Shown here one piece after another: positions 1 through 10,400 of a DNA stretch of 64,000 nucleotides (position 1 is its first letter; each line of letters starts with the position of its first letter). This DNA is from Puffinus mauretanicus. Its lineage: Eukaryota; Chordata; Aves; Procellariiformes; Procellariidae. The notes under the pieces were generated by a model, which ran no database searches, had not been told where the DNA came from, and was given only the letters and a program-made list of their open reading frames with translations. The translations under genes and the position numbers were made by a program. Location: the NCBI GenBank assembly GCA_023333565.1, contig JAJKFH010000102.1:7891001-7955000 (forward strand). The letters are read 5' to 3'.

Positions 1-66
1 GGGGGAGTGAGTGAGCGGCTGCGTGGTATTTGGCTGCCTGCCAGGTTAAACCACGACAGTCCTTTT

Positions 67-84
67 TGGCGCCCAACGTGGGGC
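67..84 (+). other. Retroviral primer binding site, tRNA-Lys type
   Basis: TGGCGCCCAACGTGGGGC is complementary to the 3' end of a tRNA-Lys (CTT type), the primer used by several betaretrovirus-like elements. It starts 8 nt after the LTR terminus at 58, a wider gap than the usual 0-3 nt. Confidence 0.8.
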
Positions 85-179
85 TCGAAGGGTTGAGATA
101 ACGACACATCTGACCCGAACGGGTTAAAACAAATTTGTTATAAGCATTCATTATATCAGTTTAGTAGTCGCTGGTCACA

Positions 180-410
180 ATGTTGGTTTATTTGCTCTCA
201 GAGTTGTTGGATCTGTTCTTGGAGTTTTGGTATGTAGCACCTTACTGGCTGTATATACTGCTGTTTGTTGGTATTTATGTGGGGTTTGTCATCTCTGGGA
301 AATGGATTAAGGTCATCGCTTTGCTATACTGTGTGACACTGGTTTATGTTATGATAAAATTATTGATCAGGAGACTGTACTCAGCACTGCCATCATTCCT
401 GGTTTTTTGA
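180..410 (+). CDS. Small hydrophobic leader ORF of the endogenous retrovirus
   Basis: A 76-codon ORF between the primer site and the gag-like ORF, ending 9 nt before the latter's ATG. The product is very rich in Leu, Val, Ile, Tyr and Phe, with two or three likely membrane-spanning stretches (about residues 1-18, 22-40 and 43-62) and basic residues near 41-44 and 60-65. I do not recognise the family. It may be a real leader protein, or an upstream extension of gag separated by the TGA at 408-410. Intactness in an otherwise gutted element is suggestive but weak evidence, because the element may be young. Confidence 0.45.
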   Translation: MLVYLLSELLDLFLEFWYVAPYWLYILLFVGIYVGFVISGKWIKVIALLYCVTLVYVMIKLLIRRLYSALPSFLVF

Positions 411-419
411 AGCTATCTT

Positions 420-1310
420 TTGGAAACTATTAATAATTACACTTTTTACCCCTTCTCCTCAGAGAGCCAATTTACGGGGGAGACAGCTTCCTTTACCTTC
501 CCCTTCTCCTCCAGGCTGATTACAACAGCTCTTGAGGATTTTGAATATCCTTGGGATGTTCAAACCAGCGTGTTCCTATTGCTATGTCTCCTGAATGTGT
601 TTCAGGCCTTGTTTAAGGTTAAACAACTATTTAAGAATACCACCCAGAGATCTGCCCTGAGGCTGGATAGTTATGAGTGGCAGGGTGTGTGGGATAGTAT
701 GGGCAAGTGCCTAGGACAGTGGTCACCTCCAATGTTTTGGAGCTTCACCCCTGAACAAGTGCAGAATCCTGAAAAACTAGTAAAATATTTGGAGAAAGCA
801 TGCTGTCATCCTGGCAATTCCAGAGAAACACAAATCACTGCAACGTGCTGGGGCCTGGCCCATGCCTGCCGAGCCCTGTTCAACACTATTCAGAACTCTC
901 AAGGGGGAGAGAAGGTCTCCGGATCTGATGACAAAATGACAGCCACTGCGGCTACTCCAACCCCCGCGACGGGCACTGCGGCTACTCCAACCCCCGCGAC
1001 GGGCACTGCGGCTACTCCAACCCCCGCGACGGGCACTGCGGCTACTCCAACCCCCGCGACGGGCACTGCGGCTACTTCAACCCCCGCGACGGGCACTGCG
1101 GCTACTCCAACCCCCGCGACGGGCACTGCGGCTGAACCAGAGGACCAACCCTTGCCGGTATCCGTAACCCCTGTACAGAAGAAGAAATCTTGTAAGCGGA
1201 AGTCAAGTCATTTAGAAAGGGATGATGGAAAAGCAGGCATTGACGTCCAGTGCACGTGGTTAAACCACGACACATACAACCAAATGGAAAGCAAAGGACT
1301 TTTCGTGTAG
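420..1310 (+). CDS. Truncated gag-like ORF of the endogenous retrovirus
   Basis: A 296-codon ORF in the gag position. It has an N-terminal region with a hydrophobic stretch near residues 48-62, a Trp/Cys-rich middle (about 80-155) that I take as matrix/capsid-like, then a low-complexity Thr/Ala/Pro segment encoded by six 30-bp repeats. A lysine-rich stretch follows (KKKSCKRKS). No zinc knuckle or protease is present. Codons beyond 1257 are not retroviral gag: 1258-1272 is the residual LTR end and 1273-1310 is host BDP1 intron, so the last dozen or so residues are chimeric. The sense is opposite to BDP1. Assignment as gag rests on position and remembered resemblance to avian ERV gag proteins. 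Confidence 0.6.
   Translation: METINNYTFYPFSSESQFTGETASFTFPFSSRLITTALEDFEYPWDVQTSVFLLLCLLNVFQALFKVKQLFKNTTQRSALRLDSYEWQGVWDSMGKCLGQWSPPMFWSFTPEQVQNPEKLVKYLEKACCHPGNSRETQITATCWGLAHACRALFNTIQNSQGGEKVSGSDDKMTATAATPTPATGTAATPTPATGTAATPTPATGTAATPTPATGTAATSTPATGTAATPTPATGTAAEPEDQPLPVSVTPVQKKKSCKRKSSHLERDDGKAGIDVQCTWLNHDTYNQMESKGLFV
951..1130 (+). repeat. 30-bp coding minisatellite, six copies
   Basis: Six head-to-tail 30-bp units starting at 951, 981, 1011, 1041, 1071 and 1101, with core GCTACTCCAACCCCCGCGAC. They encode a ten-residue Ala-Thr-Pro-Thr-Pro-Ala-Thr-Gly-Thr-Ala unit. The only variation seen is C to T in copy five (Pro to Ser). The unit length is a multiple of three, so copy-number change keeps the gag frame. 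Confidence 0.95.
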
Positions 1311-1438
1311 AAAATTTGAGCTTTTGAAAAAATTGTTTCAAAAGAGATTAACTTGTATTTTTTAAATCATCAGTCTTTCATTTCACAAACCCAAAAGCTC
1401 AAATATAATTAAAATTAAAAAAAAAAAAAAAGCCTTAC

Positions 1439-4400
1439 ATTTGTATCAGGAAGGATGCTACATTCACTGTCACACTGTGTCGAACTTTCTTCCTTGTTGG
1501 TATCTTTCTGTGATACACCTTTATTATTTACATCCAGCACTTCCTTTCTACTAGTTGTCGTTCTTAAATTTGGCTTTGGTCTCTGAAATCGACTCCTCAG
1601 TGGCCGAGCTGATGATACAACAGTTTTCTCCTCTTCCTTCTGAGGACCAGATTCCCTATAAAAACAAACAAGACAACAATCAAAGGCATGGGACAACAGT
1701 GGTTTTCCAAGTCATGCATGAATACTTTTATGTAGCTCTCCAACACAGTGGTCAAGTATAACAATCCTTAGCTTTCTTAGAGCAATAACAAAGTTACTGA
1801 CATTGTGAAAAAAAATCCAATAAAACCACACTGAACATCACCAAAACCCTGTGTATCTTATAAATAGGTGAGCAAAGATAAATATGCTCATAAAAAAATA
1901 CACCCTTTCAGAACAACTGCAATTTCCAGTCACACTTTGAGAGAATATAATCATTTTACAAATGTCTTTCTTTGTGTAATCATGTTTAAAACAGCACAGT
2001 AGTTTTATTTTTTTAAAGGACATTTTAATAGCAAACCAAACCCTATACTCAAGGATTTACATAAGCACATAGGGATGCACTGTTAGGACCTCTCTGTTAG
2101 GAGAAGACAACCAGAGGAACTGAGCATCAGAAAAACGTATTTATTTGAAAACTGGACTCACCATCTAAAGATCAAATTGACATCCAACAGCATATAAATT
2201 TAGCGTTTCGAGCTCTTGGGATTTTGTTGTTTGTTTCAGCTAGTATTGTCTTGATTAAACATCTCATTATAGATATAAAGCTTGTTTTTAATGCTGGAGT
2301 TGAATGTAAAAGTGTAGAATACCTAGAGATGTTGATGGTTTTGAACCATCCCTTCTCTCCATTTAAAAAAATAACCTTACCCTGTATTGAAATAAGAAAC
2401 CTGTTTCAAGACATCTGACAATTCCTTTTCACTTTCATAGCTTTCTGCTTCTGAGGACTTTTCGTGGGAATGCTGCCTTGTATGTATTGAGTTCATCTCA
2501 GAATCTGTAGAAACATCCCCTTCTAACATCACATTGCATGGCTGAGTGTCTTCATGAACCTAAAAGGAATAAAAGTTTCACTCTATTAACATGGAATATT
2601 TGCTTGACCTCTCTTGTAGAAGAGCAGGGGGAAAAGAAAGTTAATTTTACTATCTCTTACAAAAACACTCAAAAATATTTCTCTTGCTTCCTGTGTGTCC
2701 AACTAGTACCAGTAGATACTTTAAAAGTAAAAATTTGTCATTTTTCTATATATTTTCTATCTAAAGTGGTCTCTTTTCCAAGAGACTTTTTTCCTCTGCA
2801 TTTCTCTTTTCAGATCTGGTATCACAAATAACACAATAAAGGGAGATATAATCCATCTATCCATGTGCACAGAACCCAAGTGCAAGCATGAGGAAATTCT
2901 ATGATAATTCAGTTTATTCTGAAAGAATAAACAAAGCAGGCAAAGGTTATGTTTACAAATTATGTGGTAAGTACCTAGATCTTTTTTACTAAAGGCTTCT
3001 ACTTAGGACCCAGCAAAACAGTGTGCCTCAGCAACTGCTCAAGAAACTTACATTTTTGAGGCATGGATCATTGTCTTCATCCCTATGGTGTTTCACACCT
3101 TTTTCTACTTCTTCACCTTCAGTTTTCTCCTCTTCAGGATCTTTTTCATCCGTCAGGTCTTTTTGCCTTGCAACTGTTCTTCCTAGATTTGGTTTTGGTC
3201 TCTGCACTCTGCCTCTCTTTAGAGGTGTTGGTTTCAGCACATACTGTTTGCTGTCTTCTTGTAAGCCAGCTGTTTCATTAGACCTGGAAAAATACGTAAG
3301 ATCCATAAGTACACACCACATCTGAAAGTGGGAGGAGTCTTAGAGAAGTGATATTTTTTCTTTTATTTTTTTTTAAACAGTTATTAACATACACTTATCT
3401 AAAATGGAGCTTTGCATTACTAACTTCATGAAACAATAAAGTTAGAAGTTTATCTGCTAGAGACTGAAAAAGTACCTGACAAGTTTAAACTTATGTTTGC
3501 CCTGTTCTTTTTCTTTTCCCACTGGAGACAGGATACCACACTAGACAGACCTTTTTCTGACCCATAATGGCTCTTCTTGTATTCCTATCTGGTCTAGAGG
3601 CAGATGGACCTAATTTAACGAAGGGTTAAAAATCATAAACATTCAGAAAATACATCAATAGCTTCAAAATCTTACTAACATAAAATCATCAGATGCACAT
3701 TATTACAACTATCAGATACTTCTGTGTCTTTTTACCCTGAGCACTAAGTTACATAGCATGTTAATGAAAGAAATAACTGCTAAAGTATTTTTCTGCCAGA
3801 TTATCAAACCCAGTTTACCTCCCTCCACTCTCTTCAACTATCGCCCTTTAAAAACAGAAGTTTGGGAGTTTTTTTGTTACTGTTGTTGCTTTGCTTTTGT
3901 TTTTGTGGTTTTTTTGGGGTGTAGCTTTTTTGTTGTTTTGTGGGGTTTTTTCTTTTTTTTAATAATCTCTCCTGTAAAACATATTTCTCCTCTTACACTG
4001 CAGCTGCCATTTCTCCACTGAAGAGAAATACAAGAAACACTTCTTAATTAACATGTGCATTAAGTAGCCCACACATTGGAATTTATTCCCCTAATACCAG
4101 ATGCCTAACACTTAGCTACAGTTTAAGAGCAAACACTTATTCCTATTGTTTAAATACTTAACACTTTCCACCACTGAAACAGATGCATTTCGGTATTAAA
4201 GCTAGTGGAGAAGGCTCGTTTGAGTCTTCAAGGGACTAACTTCTCAGGTTTTTTGCATTTATCACGACTGACATCTCATTTAAAAGCACTGCTTTAAAAC
4301 CAAAAATGTTTAATCTATTTGTTTCATGAGTTAAAAAAAGATTCCATTTTCCCCTCTGCCTCATTGCAGAAGTTTCTGAAGAAACTTCTATAATTACCAC

Positions 4401-7400
4401 ACTATGTAATACTACCAGAAGTGAGAGGGATGGCAAATTGCTGGAAAGCAGCACGTCTTCTCATTTCTCACATACTTACTGAGACACTGTCTCCAGGACT
4501 TTATCATCTTTTTCTGCAGCTTCTTCATGAGTAGCATCAGACCTATTACTTTGGTCAGTATTCTGAATAGAAATAGAACATTAAGACATTAAGTCTCTTA
4601 CATTTATAAAGTACAGCATTACCTAACAGACCATGTAAATGTCCATAACAGGATGCAAAATGGATTGCTTATGACACACACAGACAATTACAGGGTACAT
4701 TTCACATAGTCAGAAAGGTGCAATAAAATCTATATCAAACAACTAAAGCTGTATTTGCTGCAGGACATGAAAGATTATTGGCATTTACTGTTTGTGTGAC
4801 AAGCTCCCAGCTTAGCTGAGGCCTCCAGCCTGGACAGGCTGGATCGATGCGCTGAGGCCAATTGTATGAGGTTCAACAAGGCCAAGTGCCGGGTCCTGCA
4901 CTTTGGCCACAACAACCCCAGGCAACGCTGCAGGCTTGGGGAAGAGTGGCTGGAAAGCTGCCCAGAGGAAAAGGACCTGGGGGTGCTGGTTGACAGCCGG
5001 CTGAATATGAGCCGGCAGTGTGCCCAGGTGGCCAAGAAGGCCAATGGCATCCTGGCCTGTATCAGAAATAATGTGGCCAGCAGGAGCAGGGAGGTGATCG
5101 TGCCCCTGTACTGGGCACTGGTGAGGCCGCACCTCGAATCTGTGTTCAGTTTTGGGCCCCTCACTACAAGAAGGACATGGAGGTGCTGGAGCGTGTCCAG
5201 AGAAGGGCAACGAAGCTGGTGAAGGGCCTGGAGCACAAGTCTTATGAGGAGCGCTGAGGGAACTGGGGTTGTTTAGTCTGGAGAAGAGGAGGCTGAGGGG
5301 AGACCTCATCGCGCTCTACAACTACCTGAAAGGAGGTTGTAGCGAGGTGGGTGTTGGTCTCTTCTCCCAAGTAACAAGCGATAGGACGAGAGGAAATGGC
5401 CTCCAGTTGCGCCAGGGGAGGTTTAGATTGCACATGAGGAGAAATTTCTTTACTGAAAGAGTGGTCAGGCCTTGGAACAGGCTGCCCAGGGAAGTGGTGG
5501 AGTCACCATCCCTGGAGGTATTTAAAAGACGTGTAGATGAGGCGCTTAGGGACATGGTGTAGTGGGCATGGTGTGTTGGATTGACGGTTGGACATGATGA
5601 TCTTAGAGGTCTTTTCCAACCTTACTGATTCTATGATTCTGTGATTCTATATCACACTGTCACTGCAGTTTAAGTGGCTCACGCCTGGTCATACTCAGGG
5701 GAAGAAAAGAAAAGAAAAAAAAGAAGGAAAGAAAAAGATAACATTGCTGTTGCATCCAGCAGCTTTTCAGCTAACACATTATCTCCAGTTACCTTACTCT
5801 ATTAAATACCTTTTCAGTTTCTCCCTTAGGCTGTGGATGGGACATTTTATCATTTCCTGCATCTTTTCCAGGCTCTTCCTTCCTTCCAGATGCTCTTGTA
5901 ACATTAGGCTTAAATCTCTGTCGACATCCTCTAACTATTGCCTTTGCAATTACAGTTTTTTCAGGTTCTCTGCACAAAGTATCCACAACAGTGAGATTTA
6001 CTCCATAATATTCACGCTTATGTAATATTCAATGACTTGCACAGCTTTCTTTACTGGAATTGGGTTGTCTTTGGAAGAATTTGCGCAAGTTTCTTCACAC
6101 GAGAACCAAACTTTGTTTAGTCTTACAGAGTGTGGAAACTCAATTTATCTAACGATAAATTAAAAATACACGAAGTTATCACACAGGGGAAGAACCTAAC
6201 TAGACTGCATACCACAGCTGCTTCTGCAAGTGTCAGCTGGCAACTGAGAGTGGGAAGAAGGCGAAGCCATAGTTATCACTTCCCTCCCTTCCTCCTCCCA
6301 AATTCCAAGAATAGATGGTACTTCATAAAGTAATGCTTTCCTCAACTTCCCAGAAAAAAAGTACATACCTTCTACCATAGTACCACTTGATATCATCCAA
6401 GAAAATGCCAAAGTCAAATTTATGGTTTATACTAAAACTTCACAATTGCTGTTGTCTTTTTCTAACAGCACTATATAGAATAAATTAACAACTATAGTCA
6501 GTTAATTCCAGGAGACCGGAAAAGTGATCTCAATACTTACTCAGATTTTGTATCCAAATCCATGTTCTCTACTTCTGTGGCTTCATTTCTGTTTCTTCTA
6601 CTGTCTTCCTCAGAGCCCTGGAATTGAGGCAATGAATATTACTCTTGGACAAGCGTACAGATACTTCAGAGGCAGTTCTCAGAATAGTACTTATTAGACT
6701 GTAGCTGGTCCACAGTATCAGCATTGGTCAAAACAGATACAGCATCAAGAGCATAGCATATTAAGCAACGTTCCTCCTTCTGACCTTTTCATCTGTATTC
6801 ACAAGGTTTGGAGAGGAAGTCTCAGCCTCCATTTTCTCTTGGGTTACTGCTTCTCTCCTTCCAGATGATCTCACTAAATTGGGTTTAGGTCTTTGCAAGC
6901 GCCCTCTATCTGCTGACTTTTCAGTTTTCCTTAAGATATAGAAAGACGTGATATATATTATTACCAAAGAGAAACTTAAAGTCTTATATGGTCCAAGATG
7001 TACTTCAAGAGCACCACAGACTGCATGGATAATGCAGCAAGACAATAAACTGAAAAAAATTATATTACATCTTTCTGATATTAGAAGATATCTACTACTT
7101 AATGCAAAGAATGTCAAATAAAACTTAACAACTTTGCTGGCTTCCAGTGAAATCTGCTTAAAAATATCTGAAGGAAGTGTTTCTTGCTGTTAAATAGATA
7201 GGAATACCTCTTCTCCTAGGGATTCACAATTGATGTCAGTGTGAACAGGCTTACTGATTTCAACAGAAACCACAGAAATCTGCTCCAAAGTAGAGCAGAT
7301 TTACTTTATATACAGAATTTTACATCTGCCTCTCCTGTCCCTCCATCCCATTTCAAAGCTATCCCACTCACAGAACTATGACCTGCTGTTTTCAAACACC

Positions 7401-10400
7401 TTATCCTACTGCCAACATCCACACATTATTGAAGAATGGGGTACATACATCAACCTCTGCATCCTTAACCATTGCAATAGAGTGTCCTGGGATTCACACA
7501 CTCTTTGACAGAGCTCTACAGTTTATCAATAATCTTCAGATTGGGAACACTCTTTTCTTACACTCTTCCTAGGACAGGACAAATAAAGCATTGACAGTCT
7601 TTACCATAACAGTGAGCTGCCTTCAACAAGGGAAAGACAGAACCATGAAAAACAATTTAGCATTAGCTAGTAGCCCATCCCTAAATAACTTTTAAAAATT
7701 CTATCATGGAATAGGAAGTTGCTGATCACACAAAAATGGAAATTTAAGACTTGTTTAAACACCGCTGCTCAATTACAGCAATAAGCGTAAGAAATAGTCA
7801 CAAAGATTAACTTCATAAAGGAGCGAAGGTAAGACAGAGACAGCTTGGAGTATCTTCTACAGAGGTCTCAACTTAGATTCTTGCACTGAGTTCCAAAAAG
7901 CAAGTTTCCAATTAGGAAGGTCCAAATACACCTTACACATAATGTGTGCAGCTAATAAGCTCTGATGGACAACTGTGAATTTCAAAGAATACAGTGAGGC
8001 CCTTTCATTTAAAAAAAAAGCAACAAAAAAAACCCCCAAAAAACCCCATCAACTTTCACAACCAAGGTTCACCCACAAAATGGCAGAACTTCTTCAGAGA
8101 AATCTCTCATTCTTGCTGATTTGTAGAGGGGCTAGCTTTTTTCTAAGCTTAGTTAAATCTTCCTCCTCATTCCCATGTAACATTTTAAATCTTAGTCAAA
8201 GCATTGCTCCTCGGTGATCAAAATTTCTACCAAAAAACGTCAATGATGTGCTGCATTTGGCTGGGATAGAGTTAATTTTCTTCATAGTAGCTAGTACAAC
8301 TAGTAGGGGCTATGTTTTGGATTTGTGCTGGAAACAGTGCTGGTAAAACAGGGAAGTTTTAGTTATGTTCTTACACAGAGTCAAGGCCTTTTCTGCTTCT
8401 CACCCTACCCCACCAGCAAGTAGGCTGGGGGTGCACAAGAAGTTGGGAGGGGACACAGCTGGGACGGCTGACCCCAACTGACCGAAGGGATATTCCACAT
8501 CATATGATGTCATGCTCAGCATATAAAGCTGGGGGAAGAAGAAGGAAGCGGGGGACGTTCGGAGTGATGGCATTTGTCTTCCCAAGTAACCGTTACACGT
8601 GATGGAGCCCTGCCTTCCTGGAGATGGCTGAACACCCACCTGCCGATGGGAAGTAGGGAATGAATTCCTTGTTTTGCTTTGCTTGCATGCACAGTTTTTC
8701 CTTTACCTATTAAACTGTCTTTATCTCAAGCCATGAGTTTTCTCACTTTTACCCTTCCGACTCTCTCCCCCATCCCACCAGGGGGGAGTGAGTGAGCAGC
8801 TGTGTGGGGCTTAGCTGCTGTCTGGGGTTAAACCACGACAACTGAATATAGAAAAAAAAGTTATCATGATCTACCGTCTAGTCCAACCTACCGTGGTCAA
8901 TCAGAATTATATCCAAATTAAGTAAATGCAGGTTTAGCTCAAGTACCACTGTAAGGTAAAATAATTCTACTTACATGATTTCAGACTGAGAATCACTTTC
9001 TGATGCACTCTGCTTTTCATCTGGCCTATGTAAGTCATGTATGTCTTTGTTCTGAGTAAGGAAAAAAAAATGTTTCAGAAATGAAACGATGAATGTAGAA
9101 GAACTCTTTGCTGTAATGTAAAGAAAAGCAGAAAAAAGAACACGAATCACAGAATGGTTGATGTTGGAATGGACCTCTAGAGGTCATCTGGTCCAATCCC
9201 CCTACTCAACCACGGCCGCCTAGAGCTGGTTGCCCAATACCATGTCCAGATGGCTTTTGAGTATTGCCAAGGATGGAGACTCCACAGTCTCTCTGGGTAA
9301 CCTGTGCCAGTGCTTGGTCACCCTCAGAGTGAAAAAGTATTTCCTGATGTTCAGAAGGAACCTCCTTCATTTTGTTTCATTTTGTGTCCATTGCCTCTTG
9401 TCCTGTCACTGGGCACCACTGGAAAGAGCTTGGCTCCATCCTCTTTGCACCCTCCCTTTAGGTTTTTATATAGATATTGAAGAGATCCCCCTGAGCCTTC
9501 TCTCCTGCGGGCTGAATTGCCCCTGCTCTTTCAGCCTGTCATCATAGGAGAGATCCTTCACCATCTTCATGACCCTTTGAGGGGCTATCTCCAGTATGTC
9601 CATGTCTCTCATACCAAGGAGCCCAAAATTGGTCACAGAACTCCAGGTGTGGCCTCACCAGTGCTGAATTAGGCAGGAAGGATCACCTCCCTCAACCTGC
9701 TGGCAATGCTTCTCCTAATGCAGCCTGGGATACCATTAGCTTTTTTTTGTAGCCAAGGCACATTGCTGGCTCAAGTTCAACTTGGTGTCCACCAGGACAC
9801 CCAGGTTCTTTTCTGCAAAGCTGCTTTCCATCTGGGTGGCTCCCAGCACATATTGGTGCCTGGGGTTGTTCCTCCCCAGGTGCAGGACTTTGCACTTCCC
9901 CTTGTTGAACTTCATGAGGCTCCTGTTAGCCCATTTCTTTGCCTTTTAATTGGATGAAGCTGATAACAGTCTCCTTAGGCAGTATCAGCTGTCATTACTT
10001 TCCAGGTCTAGTATTTAAATCATTTTCCTAGAGAGCACTGACCATCACTCTGAAAATGAAAAAAAAATTTGACAACATAGCAAACTAATCACAATTACAG
10101 CAAAGATTTTATGGAATCTATCTAGTGAATTAAGGTAAAAGCCTCCTGCATAAAAACATTATTTCTCTACTTTATTTACCTCTTTAATAAGATTAATAGA
10201 ATCATGTTTCACATCACTGGTTGGCTGAGTATTTCTAGTTTTAGGTCAGTGATTATGTTCATATATTTTAAAAGTAAATTAACCACAGCAGGCCAAGAGA
10301 ATTAGAACGGACATAAAAGGTCTTTTGAAACTACCAGTTTTAGAGAGTATTATGCCTTCTTCTCATGTCAAACAGCCAGAGAGTTTAGCTAGTCAGGCTA

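Larger units (their letters stand above)
1..1272 (+). mobile_element. Internally deleted endogenous retrovirus (LTR end, PBS, leader ORF, gag-like ORF)
   Basis: Bases 1-58 match the 3' ends of the three solo LTRs in this window (GAGTGAGTGAGCGG... ending TTAAACCACGACA), so the 5' LTR begins left of the window. A tRNA-Lys-type primer site follows, then two consecutive plus-strand ORFs. The last 15 bases of the LTR (GGTTAAACCACGACA, 44-58) recur exactly at 1258-1272, directly after gag-like sequence, with no pol, env or remainder of a 3' LTR between. I infer a large internal deletion that joined gag to the very end of the 3' LTR. The element lies in a BDP1 intron, antisense to the gene and 166 bp from exon 20. 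It cannot be replication-competent. The class is uncertain: the Lys primer site suggests class II, the 5-bp target duplication of a related LTR suggests otherwise. Confidence 0.8.
1439..9051 (-). other. BDP1: BDP1 exons 13-20: four tandem exon-pair modules
   Basis: Pairs are 9051-8975 with 6929-6785, 6617-6541 with 5969-5810, 4562-4480 with 3283-3052, and 2559-2381 with 1655-1439. In each pair a first, mostly acidic exon runs phase 0 to 2 and a second exon runs phase 2 to 0. The second exon carries the repeat motif: [41 protein letters not shown]. These are the basic repeats of vertebrate BDP1. The regular phase pattern means any pair can be gained or lost without a frameshift. Confidence 0.88.

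Noticed and set aside
899..1126. Minus-strand ORF over the 30-bp repeats
   Set aside because: A shadow of the periodic gag repeat; valine/alanine periodicity follows directly from the repeat.
9993..10046. Possible BDP1 exon on the minus strand beside the CR1 at 9145
   Set aside because: It has a good acceptor-like TTTTCAG, but all three frames close within about 30 nt and the phase does not fit exons 12 and 13.
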